Assembly (NCBI GenBank): GCA_015847255.1 | Contig: JADLZK010009026.1 | Coordinates: 372,001-436,000, forward strand | Reading direction: 5' to 3' | From: Hyparrhenia diplandra | Taxonomy: Eukaryota; Streptophyta; Magnoliopsida; Poales; Poaceae | Length of the DNA stretch: 64,000 nt | Part shown: one piece after another, positions 1 through 11,750 of the stretch | How positions within the stretch are numbered: position 1 is the first letter of the stretch | Layout: each line of letters opens with the position of its first letter | The notes under the pieces: generated by a model | Databases searched by the model: none | What the model saw: only the letters and a program-made list of their open reading frames with translations | What the model was told of the DNA's origin: nothing | Position numbers and translations under genes: made by a program

Positions 1-202
1 GCAAGCATGTAATCCCACATCACTTGGTAGTGTAAAACTATAAATAGGGAGGAGTCCTCCCCTAAGAAGGAGGTTGGTGAATTCCATTTATGAAGTATTA
101 TTGCAATTAATCCTATACTTAAGACTAGAACCACCCCAAAAATCCCTCAGGGCTTCGCTTGAGCGGAGGTGTTACACCGTGTTGGGAACCCCAAGCTCAA
201 CA
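1..202 (+). repeat. 5' LTR, 3' part only
   Basis: This is the last 202 bases of the left LTR, ending in CAACA, which is the inverted match of the TGTTG that starts the right LTR at 11751. It contains a TATA box at 39-46. It differs from the right LTR only in GCTT/GCCT near 159 and GGGAACC/GGGCACC near 187, with no indels. Confidence 0.95.
39..46 (+). promoter_or_regulatory. LTR TATA box of element 1
   Basis: TATAAATA lies about 160 bases before the LTR end, the usual place for the LTR RNA polymerase II promoter. The same box is at 12208-12215 in the right LTR. Confidence 0.7.
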
Positions 203-203
203 T

Positions 204-221
204 TGGCGCCCACCGTGGGGC
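204..221 (+). other. Primer-binding site, tRNA-Lys type
   Basis: TGGCGCCCACCGTGGGGC starts two bases after the LTR end. Its reverse complement reads GCCCCACGGTGGGCGCCA, which as I remember it is the 3' end of plant tRNA-Lys(CTT) with CCA. All 18 bases pair. This is where minus-strand DNA synthesis would be primed. Confidence 0.85.
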
Positions 222-236
222 CCGAGCAGAAAAACC

Positions 237-1650
237 ATGGCACCACAAAAGAGGAAGAGAACCACCACGGGTGCCAGGCCACCACCAAAAAGTAGCCGAC
301 CTAGGCGAACACGAGAAGCACCTACGCGACGGCGGAGGAGGACCCTCCCGCTCGAGAATGAGCGGCGGGAGAGGAGACGACCGGGCGAAGGTGAAGAAAC
401 AACCGAGCACCCGGGGCGAAGCACCAGACACACTTCGGGAGCTCCGCGCCATACAAGCATCTCTTTCGCAGCTCCAACAGAAAGAGACAAAGCAGCTGCA
501 ACTTATGCGGAGGTCCTCAAATCACAGCAGGCATCAGCACAGGCGGCTGAGATAAGGCAGCAGATGGCACTCTTACAGGCAGAAATTCAAAGCATGCAGT
601 TTACCACTCAGCCACCGCCGACCCAGCCACCATTGATTATCCCATCCATCCCCATACCAAGCTACTTCCCCATAAGCATTGACTAGGAAGCTTCACCCAA
701 CCCGCTGATCGCCCAGGATGCCACACAGGACCGGAGACCCTTCGATCCAAAGTCCCCGTTGTTGGAGGGGATACAGCGGACGCCATGGCCAATCAGATAC
801 AAGCCCACCCAGCTCCCGAAGTTCAATGGGAAAACAGACCCGCAACAGTTCATAATGAGCTATGAGGCAGCGGTGGCCTCGGCCGGGGGCAACGACGCAA
901 TGTTAGCGAAGGCCTTCATAATCGCAGCAGAAGGAGACGCCCTAGCATGGTATTCTATGCTCAAGCCCAGCACGATATACTCTTGGGAAAACCTCCGTGA
1001 TAAAATACTGGAAAACTTCAAAGGACTGGTTGTGCAATCACTCACCTCCATGGATTTGTTCCAGTGCAAGCAAGGCTATAACGAACCACTAAAAGATTAC
1101 TGGCAGAGGTTCCTGCAATTAAAAGCGAAGGCCCCCGATGTCCCCGATCAAGTGGCGATGGATGCAGCCATCAGAGGGCTCCGCTTGGGACCTTTCGCCG
1201 GAGAATTAGCGCGAGGAAACCAAAAACAATGCAAGAGCTCGCGGAGCGTTCGAGATATGGATCCGATCGGATGAAGACTACCGAAAAGACTTGAAGAACA
1301 AAACGTGGAAAGGCGGTGACAAAAGGCAACAAGAAGAATCGCAAGCGGAGCAAACACCAACCTAAGCAAGTTCGGGGGCCAATGAGGTTCTAATGATGAA
1401 TCAAATAGCGGAGCCCACTCAACAACGAAAAACAACCAGGGGAGCCGGACCACCCGACAACCAAAAGCCAGATCAAGGAAAAGGACCCCCTTAAAAATTG
1501 GAATAGAGGTCCAAGAAAACAGTTTTGCGCAATACATGGCGAAGAGAAAGGCCATTACACAAAAGATTGCCCAATCATCCAACAGGAAAGAGATAAGGCT
1601 CTCAAAAACCCGGCAAACCCACCCCCCACAAATCAGCCTCCGCAACCAGC
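237..1650 (+). pseudogene. gag: gag of element 1, disrupted
   Basis: The chosen ATG at 237 follows the primer site and opens a very basic N-terminal part (MAPQKRKRTTTGARPPPK). A single TAG at 684-686 interrupts the frame; the same frame then continues through a Retrotrans_gag-like domain (about 759-1210, with FNGKTDPQQFIMSYEAA and W-rich helices). It is lost by frameshift near 1210. A zinc knuckle lies at 1526-1570 in another frame: C-x2-H-x5-H-x4-C, with His where the second Cys usually is. Gag would form the capsid and bind element RNA. The broken frame makes a pseudogene. Confidence 0.85.
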
Positions 1651-2119
1651 GAGAGAAATCAACAACGCCTACACTTACACACGCACCGAGCCTCCGCCAA
1701 CCCCAAAATCAACACCAGCAATATTGCCCAATCTATCCCTCCCTAACATCAAACCAAGTGCATCCATCGACCCTCGCAAACGCCTATTACCCCAGCTTTC
1801 TTCCAAAGATGGAGGCCTTCGCCACCTCCGCCTCTAACCCAAAACTACTCCCTCGAGTCGAAAGCATGTCATACTCCACTCCGAGGCAACATTTGACCTA
1901 TGTCGAGGCGGGGCAACCTCAACACACAATAAGACAACCCGTCAATCGGATATCAAATCAAAATTTGCCACCACCTCCGCAAGGCCCCCACCCAGCGCTC
2001 CCATGAAAAATGAGCCAAACCCAGAAAACCAATATAACCCCCATGCTCCCTTACCATCTATAGGAACAATAATGCCGATTGGGGGGCTCATCAATAGAGT
2101 ATGAGACCAAGAAGCGAAG

Positions 2120-2420
2120 AGAGATCACCTCCGCTTGGTAAATAACGTAGCAGTTCAACCCTCGGTCGGGTTTGGGGAGTGGTCAAAGACCCCCATAACT
2201 TTGTCAGAGGCAGATCTCAAACTCGAAAGCTACCCGCACGTTGATGCAATGGTGATAGAAACCAACATAGCAACATGGGAGATGAAAAGAGTAATTGGTA
2301 GATACGGGAAGCTCAGACACAATCTTCGCCAACGCGTTCGATAAGATGAATTTCAATAGAAATCGAGCCACTGACCATCGAGACTCACCACTCATAGGAT
2401 TTGGAGGAAGACAGTAACGG
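2120..2420 (+). pseudogene. Retropepsin-type protease remnant of element 1
   Basis: The reading frame at 2135-2290 has the usual lead-in (PITLSEADL, YPHVDAMVIE). The catalytic Asp-Thr-Gly codons lie at 2301-2309 in a neighbouring frame, followed by a Ser-Ser and an AFDKM-like motif, so one indel near 2295 separates the two halves. In Ty3/Gypsy elements this aspartic protease cuts the Gag-Pol polyprotein. It is broken here. Confidence 0.7.
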
Positions 2421-2769
2421 GCATTGGGCAAGATAGTCTTGCAGTGTCCTTCGCAGACGAAAAAAAGTGCAAGAACGGAGTACATTACCTTAGACATCGT
2501 CGATGTCTACTCCCCGTACAACGCAATCTTCGGCAGAGGGTTCACAAACAAGTTCAACGCTGCAATACACATGGGCTACTTGTGTATGAAAATCCCAGTG
2601 CTTCATGGGATCATAACAAAGATATGGGAGTTAAAGAAGCAAGAAACATAGAAAAGGCCATATACCGTGCCCACAGGAATGTCAACTCCGTGGAAGGAAA
2701 CAAAGAAAGGTCTAGAGCCACCGGACATGAAAAAAGAGCAAACAAGCGCCAAAGGCCGGGAGAAAATCA

Positions 2770-3700
2770 AGAAGATAAGAATAGACGATGACCCAGACCA
2801 TTATATATCAATCGTTGCAGATCTAAACTCAGAAGAAGAAAAAGAGTTGGCGGAGCTCCTCGGCAGAAACAAAGAAATCTTCGCTTGGTCACAGCCGGAC
2901 CTCCGCGGAGTAGACAGAGATACAATCGAACACGCCCTAGACATCAATCCGAAAAATGAAACCAAAGAAGCAAATGACAGAGGAAAATGTCGAAGACGGG
3001 ATACTAGCAAAGACAAGCGGAGGTACAAAGACTACTTGATGCCGAGTAATCGAGAAGTCAAATACACCGACCGGGTTAGCAAACGCCGCTCGTTCCAAAA
3101 AGACCTCCGGCAAAATGAGAATGTGCATAGATTTCACGGACCTCAACAAGGCAACCAAGAAAGACAATTATCCCTTGCCAAGAATAGACACCTCCGTGGA
3201 CAAAGCAAAGCCAGGATGTCGAAGGTTTTCATTGCTGGATTGCTATTCGGGATATCATCAAATATGGTTGAAAAAAAGAAGATGAAGAAAAAACCAGCTT
3301 TACAACACCATTCGGAACATATTGCTTTGTCAGAATGCGCCGAGGGCTTGAAAAATGCGGGAGCAACCTTTGCCGTAATGACAAGCAAAGTTTTAACTAG
3401 GCAACTACGCAAGAACATGATTGCGTATGTCGACGATCTCATAGTTATGAGCAAAAGAGAACAGGACCACATCTCCGACTTGCAAGAAACCTTTGTGAAC
3501 TCAAGAAGTCGGGCCTCAAGGTTGAACCCCGAAAAGTGTGTGTTTGGAGTCACCAAAGCGAAGGTCCTAGGATACATAGTCAGTTCTGAAGGAGTCAAAG
3601 CGAACCCAAAAAAAACAAAGACAATCGAGACATGGCGGAGCCAAAACAAAAAAAAAAGAAGTACAAAAGCTAACAGGGAGAATAGCGGCCCTCAATAGAT
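2770..3700 (+). pseudogene. pol: Reverse transcriptase of element 1, disrupted
   Basis: The frame opens with a typical Gypsy RT lead (EIFAWSQPDLRGVDRDTIEH), loses the fingers domain to frameshifts (MCIDFTDLNKA is readable near 3125 in another frame), then regains the palm. The catalytic YVDD is intact at 3426-3437, followed by the thumb with CVFGVTKAKVLGYIVS. The A-rich run near 3645 introduces another shift, and the frame stops at 3698. The protein would copy element RNA into DNA in the virus-like particle. Confidence 0.88.
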
Positions 3701-4130
3701 TTATTTCCAAGTCGCCAGAAAAAAGTCTCCCATTCTTCCAAGCCCCGAGGGGAACAGGAAACATCAAATGGGGAAAGGAGCGGCGGAGGCCTTCAAAGAA
3801 CCTCAAAGAATACCTACAAGAACAACTAACAGTAGCCGTACCCGACGAAGAGAAACCTATACTCCTGTACATCGCAGCATCAGATCACGCTGTCAGCGCA
3901 GTGGCAGTCCAAGAGAAAAACGAAAGTGATCGCACTATACACTTCCAATCTACTATGTGCGGAGGCACTCACAGAGAGCTTAAGACCAATTACACGTAAA
4001 TAGAGAAAATAGCATATGCCCTCGTAATAGCATCCGTGAAACTGAAGCACTACTTCCATTCATACAAAGTGATAGTACCTACCTTGCAACCACTAGCGGA
4101 GGTCTTGAGAAACAAAGAAACATCAGCAAG
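3700..4130 (+). pseudogene. RT-linked RNase H of element 1, disrupted
   Basis: Readable segments follow the RT directly: a lead-in near 3720 (SLPFFQAPRGTG), then LLYIAASDHAVSAVAVQE near 3860, where the first catalytic Asp would sit, and the conserved tail KLKHYFHSYKVIVPT at 4042-4085. A stop (TAA) at about 3998 and frame changes disrupt it. This is the RNase H domain common to all Ty3/Gypsy Pol proteins and would remove RNA from the RNA-DNA hybrid. Confidence 0.75.
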
Positions 4131-4179
4131 AATCAGCAAATGGGACACCGCACAGTCAACAAGAGCAAACCAATCAGTC

Positions 4180-4590
4180 GGAGCTATGGACAGTTTACAC
4201 CGATGGAGCATGGGGCAGAAACGGAGCAGGGGCCTCCGCCGTGATAATGTCGCCACAAGGAATCAGATCATACTTCGCCATTCGGCTGGAATGTACTCAA
4301 ACAAACAATACAGCAGAATATGAAGGGCTCATATTAGGACTAACAAAGGCGAAGGCTTACGGCGCAAAGCTAGTAGAAGTAAGAATGCACTCGATGCCGG
4401 TAGCAAGGCCAAGTAGAAAAAGAATGCATGGCAAGAGAGCCGGAGTCGTAAATTACCCGGGCGGTGGTCGTGGCAATGGAACGAAGATTCCGTGGATTCA
4501 CAAAGTGAAATTCATACCAAGAGAGCAAAACAACGAGGCAGACGCCCTAGCAAAGGCAAAGAAGAAACAACCTCCGCATGCCACGTAACA
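4180..4590 (+). pseudogene. Second (archaeal-type) RNase H of element 1
   Basis: After the first RNase H a second one begins. YTDGAWGRNGAGASAV near 4197-4245 holds the catalytic Asp; CTQTNNTAEYEGLILGL near 4291-4345 holds the catalytic Glu. The tail near 4505-4560 (PREQNNEADALAKAKK) has the last Asp. The parts sit in more than one frame. Two RNase H domains in one Pol are a hallmark of Tat-lineage plant retrotransposons, which supports the classification. Confidence 0.75.
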
Positions 4591-4799
4591 CAATTTACAA
4601 CGTGGTGCACAAACCAAAGAATGTAAACAATAAAAACAAAGATTCGTAGGCTGTCATGTTAGTAGAAGGCGAAGATCGAGACAGTGCAATACCGACAACC
4701 TCAACAATGTGAGTTATCCGTAAAAATGAAGCGGAGGCCACTAGAACAGAAGCTAGAGCAAGAAGCTACACGCTCATTGATGGCCAACTCTTCAAGAAA

Positions 4800-5907
4800 G
4801 GGTTAGTCCACCCAATGCTCAAGTGCATTCCACAAAGCGTAAGGAATAGAGCTACTCAAGGAAATACATGCCGGATCCGCGGGTCCCACATTGGACCTAG
4901 GGCACTATCCGCGAAGGCAATCCGCCAGGGATTTTATTGGCCAACACACATAAAAAGACGACAAAGAAATAGTCGTCAGGTCATGGCATGCCAAAACTTC
5001 GCGCCACATCGAAAAACCCATCGCCATAAACACAAACCGATACCTCCGACCGCCATTACAGAGATGGGGAATTGATATCGCCGGTCCGCTACCAACAAAG
5101 ACAAGGAGGAAACAAGTTCGCAGTTGTTGCGGTCGAATACTTTACCGGATGGATAGAGGCAAAACCATCGGCAAAAATCACCTCCGACTCCATAATCAAG
5201 TTCCATCGCGCAGAACATAATCCGCAGATTCGGGTGCCAAGAATGGTAACAATAGACAATGGCAAGCAATTTGACTCGGACAAGTTCAGAGACTTCGCTC
5301 CCCAAATGGGAACAAAGATAGCCTTCGCGTCGGCTTTATCACCCACAATCAAACGGAGCAGTGGAACGAAAGCAAACGCGTAATAGTATTCTCCGCGATC
5401 TCAAAAACTCTCTTCAACCTTCGCAAGGGCAAATGGGCGCATCTAACTACCCGTGGTTATTTGGTCCCACAACACAAGATCTTCGCGTGCCACCGGATAT
5501 ACACCATTCAAGCTCATGTATGGAGAAGAAGCAATGCTCCCCAAGAGTCGAAACATGAAAGCCTCCGCCATGAAGCACAAGATAGCAGAGCACGAGGATT
5601 ACGAAAAAAGAAACACTAGAACAAACAAGGCTAGAAGTCTGTGAGAAAATATTCAAAAGTACCAGCGCGGAGACAAAAAATGGAGAGACAAACAAAGTCC
5701 GCAAAAACACATCCAAGATGGAGATCTCCTACTCAAAAAAGAAAACCAAACGCATCAACAAGTGGGGAAGCCGCAAGCAAAATGGGATGGTCCATTCATC
5801 GCAAAGGCAACAACAAGACAAGGAGCTTTCCGTCCCTCGACGGCGAAGGCAACACCTCCGACCACACTTGGAATGTGGACAATCCGCTGCGCAAGTACTA
5901 CACGTAA
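4800..5907 (+). pseudogene. Integrase of element 1, disrupted
   Basis: The zinc-binding region lies near 4850-5000 (ARALSAKAIRQGFYWP is nearly intact). The catalytic core follows, with GIDIAGP near 5073, TIDNGKQFD with the second Asp codon at 5255-5257, and NGAVERK with the catalytic Glu codon at 5364-5366. The Asp-Glu distance fits D-35-E plus one extra base. The C-terminal part (KWDGPFIAKATTRQGAF near 5775) ends in LRKYYT and a stop at 5907. The protein would insert element DNA. Several frameshifts make it inactive. Confidence 0.85.
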
Positions 5908-7164
5908 GGCCGTACCCGCAAAATATAAGCGGAGGTCAGCCACTACTTTACTTTCACGCAAGTAGCATTAGATTTATCATACCGTCAAAAAAGTCTCGCA
6001 CTCTTTTCCTCATTGGGGAACTCCTAGCGGAGGTGAGGTTTTTAATGAGGCAAAACTAATGTAAAATCCTCCGAAATATAAAGAGGAAATTTCCCCAACA
6101 TACAAAGAAGATCATGTCGAAAGTGACTAGCAACGCAGATCCACGTAATTCGACGATGGTAACAAACGCCGAGAGGACATCTTCGTGAACAGTAACGCGG
6201 AGGTTCTATCCTAAAAATGACCTCTACGGACCAACAAAACGGTCCCCAAAATCCTCGAAAAAGTCCTACCCGGCGTAGGCATCGAGGTGGCACAACGCAT
6301 TGTGTCGAACTAAAAAGCTGAAAAAAGACTGGCCCACTTCGGGCATCAAAGATAACCTCCGCCGGCAAAGGAATAAAGGAGGCCACTTGTAAAGTTTCTT
6401 TTGCATCTAGAAAAATTCTTGCTATTTTATTACATTCAAAAATTATACAAGTGCTTGACATTGTGCTGTCTAAATTACAAACATCTTCAAAGAAGATGGT
6501 ATAGTGGTAGCGAAGGACCAAAAAGAAAAACACGATACTCCATACAAGCATGCTAGGCAACGGACACATGCCGCGAAAGCAGCAAAAAGCTTCACTCGTG
6601 TACACACGCCATTTCGTTGCAAGCATTACACCATCGCGTAGAAGATGGTAGGTGCTGGTAGTACGTATTACGCACAAAGACAGAGGACGTGATCAACACC
6701 ACCGTAGGGCAACAAATTTTCAGTCCACAAGAAAGGAAGCCTCCGCCAAATGCCGACGCATCCTCTCGCACAAACTACTGCATCGCCATAGGAAACATTC
6801 ATCCTAGAAGGCCTCCGCCGCCAGAACCAAGACAGACCTAAAGATGCTCTAGAAGGAGGCTTAACCCGCAGGGCAAACCGCACAAACAACCAAAGCTCAT
6901 CGGCAAGAATTAATAGCTCAGGCTCTGTCTTAGTCCGAGCTTCCAGCCAACGAATAAGAGGACAACTAGGATCGGCATCCTAGACCACCGCTTACTTTAA
7001 CCCTTACACGCCTCACATTTCAACTCATCCTACCCTTTCGCTGGATCGACCCATAGTACCAAACCTAACAAGGGGGGGAAGAAAGTGATTGGGTTATATA
7101 CTAACCCAACCCACCTAACACACCTATCAAAGGACAACCTCAATAAGTCGACTTAATGACTAAG
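5908..7164 (+). other. Element 1 post-integrase region, no gene seen
   Basis: This 1.26 kb stretch between the integrase stop and the internal TATA box has no ORF with recognisable content on either strand. It has scattered GCGGAGG/CCTCCGC heptamers and is likely untranslated 3' sequence of the element. Confidence 0.6.
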
Positions 7165-7178
7165 GCACTATAAAACCA
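7165..7178 (+). promoter_or_regulatory. Internal TATA box in 3' region of element 1
   Basis: GCACTATAAAACCA contains a strong TATAAAA at 7169-7175, followed by a C/T/A-rich leader and an ATG at 7261. The identical 14 bases occur at 36318-36331 in element 2, also 1.1-1.3 kb past the integrase stop and before an ATG ORF. A plus-strand internal promoter is inferred from this. Confidence 0.5.
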
Positions 7179-7260
7179 AATCTCATCCCTCCACCACGAC
7201 CCATACATCACACTCATTACCCCAGAGTACCACCCGACCAAGAAGAGCTAGGAATACGAC

Positions 7261-7566
7261 ATGAGTGCGGATGTGAACCTCCGCCAACTCACACACGAAA
7301 AAAAAAGAAGAAACCGTGTAAGAAATCGTGAAAGACTCGGGCATTTGGGCAATGCAGGGGGAGACCGTAAGAATTCAGAACATCCCCGAGCCGGAAGTTC
7401 TTGCAAAGCAACCAAATGCCGGATCCTTGCCAAGACCCGTGAGGAGGAAAAACAAGAAGTGCTTCCCACACGTGTAGCGGAGGTTTCCAAACAAAGGATT
7501 CACTACCCCACGCCGAACATCTCGCAATGGAAGGGGACGGATTGGCGCAAAGAAAGAAATGATTAA
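7261..7566 (+). CDS. Small basic ORF after internal TATA box, element 1
   Basis: This is a 101-residue ORF whose ATG lies 86 bases after the TATA box. The protein is very basic in its first third (EKKRRNRVRNRER) and contains no domain I recognise. A start in another frame near 7350 gives a second open stretch with a QGET segment that also occurs in the equivalent ORF of element 2; four residues are too few to prove homology. No ribosome-context evidence exists beyond position. It may be a decayed or spurious frame. Confidence 0.3.
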   Translation: MSADVNLRQLTHEKKRRNRVRNRERLGHLGNAGGDRKNSEHPRAGSSCKATKCRILAKTREEEKQEVLPTRVAEVSKQRIHYPTPNISQWKGTDWRKERND

Positions 7567-8030
7567 CCTCCTCCACTGCCAAATCCACAAGTGCAAAAGC
7601 GAATAGAACAATGTATCATGTAACCATAACAAGCTTTGTAAAGATTTCACAACCTCCGCTTTGTTAATAAAAATGACTATTTACATCATGCTACTAAAGC
7701 AAAAAAAAAAAAACAAAGCCTACAACGACTCGTGCAGAGGCCCCCTCCCAAGCTACGGAGTTAGTAAACGCCATCCGCTCATCGCCTAAGTCAAATAAAA
7801 CGCCTTCCCACATGTCATCCACACTAGGGTTGGCGAAGGTGTCCCTCCAAAAAAACGCCATAGATCTCCGTCAACGTAAACACCATCGCGGTAAAAGCAA
7901 AGTGGATAAACATCCCGCAGCACCTCTTCAGAACCTCAAGGCAGAAATCATCGGCTTGAACAAAACAATAAGCTTTCATTCAAGTAATACGCTAATACTT
8001 TTTACAAGAGGGGATTCTCATCCGCGCAAA
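7567..8030 (+). other. Element 1 spacer, no gene seen
   Basis: This AT-rich spacer lies between the plus-strand small ORF and the antisense ORF remnants. It carries an A-rich run near 7699 and no supported gene. Confidence 0.5.
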
Positions 8031-8034
8031 AAGG

Positions 8035-11028
8035 CTAAAAGCCATAAAAAAATAAAAACCTATAAATTCTTCTACACCTCGCATCTTCATTCGTATGCGA
8101 TTCCTCATGCGGGCCCGTAGCGGGTGGCGGAGCATCATCCCGTTGAACTTCCCGCACGACCTCGATCCGCGGGAGCAGAGCCTCCGCCCGGTCTACCACC
8201 CTAAACAAGAAACTACGCCACACACCGGTAAACAAAAGAAAATTACCAAGAGTAAGGTGTAACCTTGGCGCAAGACTCACCGAAAAGGGAGCGAGCGAGG
8301 GACGCGGCCTCCCGCCGCCCCGTGGACCGCCGCATTTCTTCATGAACGAGCCCACGAACTTCAAGCCGCATCACCACCAAGCTCCGCCCCGGGTTTGACT
8401 ACCGATGGTGTCCTTCACCCGACCGAGCCACATCACCATGCCCCTCCTTGCAAAGGATACGGGTGATGTTCGTTGCAGCGGCCCGAGCACCGAAGTCAAA
8501 CACTCCCCGCAACACTTCGGGAAGTTTGGCCACATTCTTCGCCATCGGGATAGGACGCCGGCACTCCCCCTCCGCAGAAAGGGCGCCACAACCGCGCTAA
8601 CGGAGGACACGGCCTCCCATACGAATGAGCAACAAAAGTACGTGACGCATAAATGCCGTCCACCGCTTCGCCGCTCCGCCGACCGCGCCGCGATGAGGTG
8701 AGGCTAGCGTTGGCTTCTTCAAGCTTAGCTTCCATCTCGCGCAGAGCCTTTTCAGCACCCTCCGCGGAAAACCAGCAAGTCCCTGCGCCTCCCAGTCGCA
8801 GCAGCCGCCGGCGCGAAGCTCCCGCCCTCCGAAACAAGCTTCTCCAAGGAGACCTTCTCCTCGGACAGCGGAGCGGAGAGCTTCGCCTTCAACTCAACTG
8901 AATTTTGTCTCGCTACAAGTTCCCGGTGAACCTTTAGCGAACACACTCCAAGCTAGTGGTCATCTCGTGAAAAATCAGAACACAAATATTAAAACTACAT
9001 CAAAAATCAAGAGAAGAAAGAAAACGGGAAGAGGACATCTCCGCACCGAAAGGCTCGTCTATAGCCTTCCCGAAGACATCGAGACGCCGCCTTCTGAAAA
9101 ATATTTGAATATGGTATCTAATCAGAATATTAGACAAGATCACAAAATTAGTATAATAAAAACAAGCGAGTGAAACATGAAACACCACTCACTTAAGTCA
9201 CCCCCTCAAGGCAACTTGAGGAGAGCCCGCACCAAGGCTAGCAAAGCAGCTCCGCCACCATCCGAATCAAAAAGGGTTAGATAAACAGCAACAAACTAAA
9301 AACAAGAAGCAAAGTAACAAACGAAACTTACCCCCAATTCCAGCGTGAGCGGAGGCAGCCCCGGCGGCGAAAAACCTCCAATACCTCCGCCGCCAAGCAG
9401 CCTTCTTCACGGCGGAGTTCTCCTCTTCAACACCCTTGCCCTTGAGGCATCATGAATGGCGCCAAGCTCCCGCGAGATCCGGGGTAAGTCAGGCTCACAC
9501 CACCGGCGGCACTAAAGAGTCGTCGGAGGTAGAAACACCGCTACCTCTTCAACCACCACCTTGCCGTGAAGTAACCGGTCGCCCCTGGCTCCCCAAGCAC
9601 TCCCCGCGCATCGTGAGCGGCGGAGTTGTCACTAGATGTTGAAAGTCGGCCATGGGGTCGGGCATGGCCTTCGACACCTCGACATGGCCTCGCCAAAGAA
9701 AGCCCGACGACACTCCTTGGCAAGAGGGGGAAACCGACCCAACTCTCGGGGCGGAAGAAACTCCTCCGCCACCAATCAAAGGAAGGGCGGCGCCGAGGAC
9801 CCAAAGCCGGATCCCTCATCTTCTCCGGCCTCTTTGCCACCGCCTCCTGAGCTTGACCCTCCGTCTTCGGATCTTTCACACTTGCTTATGGGCCGGCATC
9901 TTCCTCTTTTTGGCCTCTTCCTTGACCGTCGCAGCCCGAAGGCGGAGCTGCGGGCGGCCGGCGGAGGCGCTGCCTTCCACCTTCTTCTTGGACTTCCCCC
10001 GGTTGACGGGGGAGCTCTCTCTTGTCACCGCGGCGGGCGCCGCGGAAGATTTACCCCCGAGCACCTTCGCAAGCTTAGCGGCTTCATCAGCCTTGCGCTT
10101 CTCAATCTCCGCCAATACCCCCGCCCGGTACTTGCGATGACCATACCGATTTTCATCTCCTCGAAAAACCCGATTCAAACGAGGCATGTTGTTGCCCGCC
10201 GGGACCTCCGAGCCGAAACTCCTCCTTCGTCGTGACAGACCGAGAATATCTTGAGCTTCCATCTCGATCCGCATCACGAAAGCTGCCCGCGCTTGTACCC
10301 TCCGGGAGCCGAACGCCGAGGCGAGGATGCGGAACCAACACCTCCGCATCCCCGAAGACAAAGCGGTGTTAACCCTCTCTATTGTGAGGGGATCCTGAAG
10401 CGTTGAAGCGGCGAATACTTGGCCGCGCAGATCTCTTCCATTAGATCACGACCCCCCGAGTAACGGCAAGCGAGGAGAAAGGCCTCGCGACACTTCTCCC
10501 GCCGCTATGTACGGTCCTCGTTGGGCTCGGGGCGGGAAACGATATCCACCGGAACCAACTTGAAGCGAAGGGGTAGCGGGACACCTCCTCCCCGTCAACC
10601 ATCTTGCTCGCACGCCGGACTTGGCATAAAACCAAGAATCCATCCAGCCCGCCTCCCACTTGTTCTTCCGAAAGTGTAGGAGATCTCCGCCTTCTCCTCG
10701 CCTTGATAGCGACGGGCACTAAAGGTGCAAGCACCCAAAACCAGCCTCTTTCGCTCCCGTCCCGCATCTTCCGGGCTTTTCGGTTGTTTGTGCAGCTACC
10801 ATAGAACCGCACGAAGGTGTTGGTATCCACCTCACCGCCATAAGACTCTACTCGCCCACGCGAAACTCTCGAAAGTGCAAGGAATGCATGGGGAGTGAGT
10901 CGATGAACCCGCACCTCGAACGATTCCACCATCGTCCGCAGAATGAACAATAAGGAAGGCGAAGGCCGCAGTGAAGAAGTCCCCGAACACGATGCCCCAC
11001 CGATGTCCGCGCGGCTCGGCGTGGGCAC
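8035..11028 (-). pseudogene. Antisense 'putative gypsy-type transposon' ORF remnants, element 1
   Basis: The minus strand reads from 11028 down. The N-terminal part (11028-10441, 195 aa frame) has EVRVHRLTPHAFLALSRV, CESYGG-like VESYGGEVDTNTFVRFYG and, in a second frame, SWFYAKSGV. This pattern resembles Pfam Transposase_28 ('putative gypsy type transposon'), from memory. Next come a basic, Ala/Lys-rich part (10361-9876) and coiled-coil-like segments (EKALREMEAKLEEANAS near 8730; VELKAKLSAPLSEEKVSLEK near 8880). Frameshifts separate all parts. Antisense frames in the 3' region are known from Tat elements such as Grande. Their function is not known. Confidence 0.6.
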
Positions 11029-11740
11029 AGCCGCCTTTGAGGGAGCTTCACCTCACGCTTGGCTCCAATGAACCCCTTCCTCGACGGAGGTCATCGAGCA
11101 TCCCTTGGGTCATCTTCGACGACCCAGCTCGTAGGTCGCTCGCCCTCACGGCCATGAGATCACCGACGGAGGCTTCAACGCCGGATAGGGTCTCCTCCAG
11201 TCTTGGGAAGGCGCCGAGCCGCTGGGCCTAGCATACACCCCTCAAAGAGGTGAAGGTATCGGGCTAGCGCGGTATGGCAAGAGCCCGCCGTAGGGCCCGT
11301 AGAGCTCCCCGACGGGGAAGCGACCCCTTACACTAGGGCGCTTGGGACACGCGACGCATACACCTACGCGAGTCGCAAGGGCTAGCGGAGGCGGCAACAG
11401 CAGCAACAAGCTTAAAAGGCGTGAGCGCGCTAAGAAGGCAAAAGAGGAAAAGGCTTAAAGCGATGGTGGGGTGAGGCCTCACCCGGGAGGCCCCTTTATA
11501 GTACCACCCCCGACCTTTCGCAGATCCCAAAATGAACAGCCGCGACCAACGGGCGTAAAACGGTCACCTCAACATTGGGGTGCGAGCCAATTTGTCCGCT
11601 AGATCGCGACGATTCAAATTCTCGCAACGCCGAAGGTCCCTCACGGAATCGCCCCGGAGGGGGAAGGACCCTCAACACCTCCGCTATATCGCAAACCGTT
11701 GAGAGCGAAGGCACGCCCCCGCTTATGACCATTCGCTCCC

Positions 11741-11750
11741 AAGGGGGAAC
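11741..11750 (+). other. Polypurine tract of element 1
   Basis: AAGGGGGAAC lies directly before the TGTTG of the right LTR, the expected place for the plus-strand primer. Confidence 0.8.
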
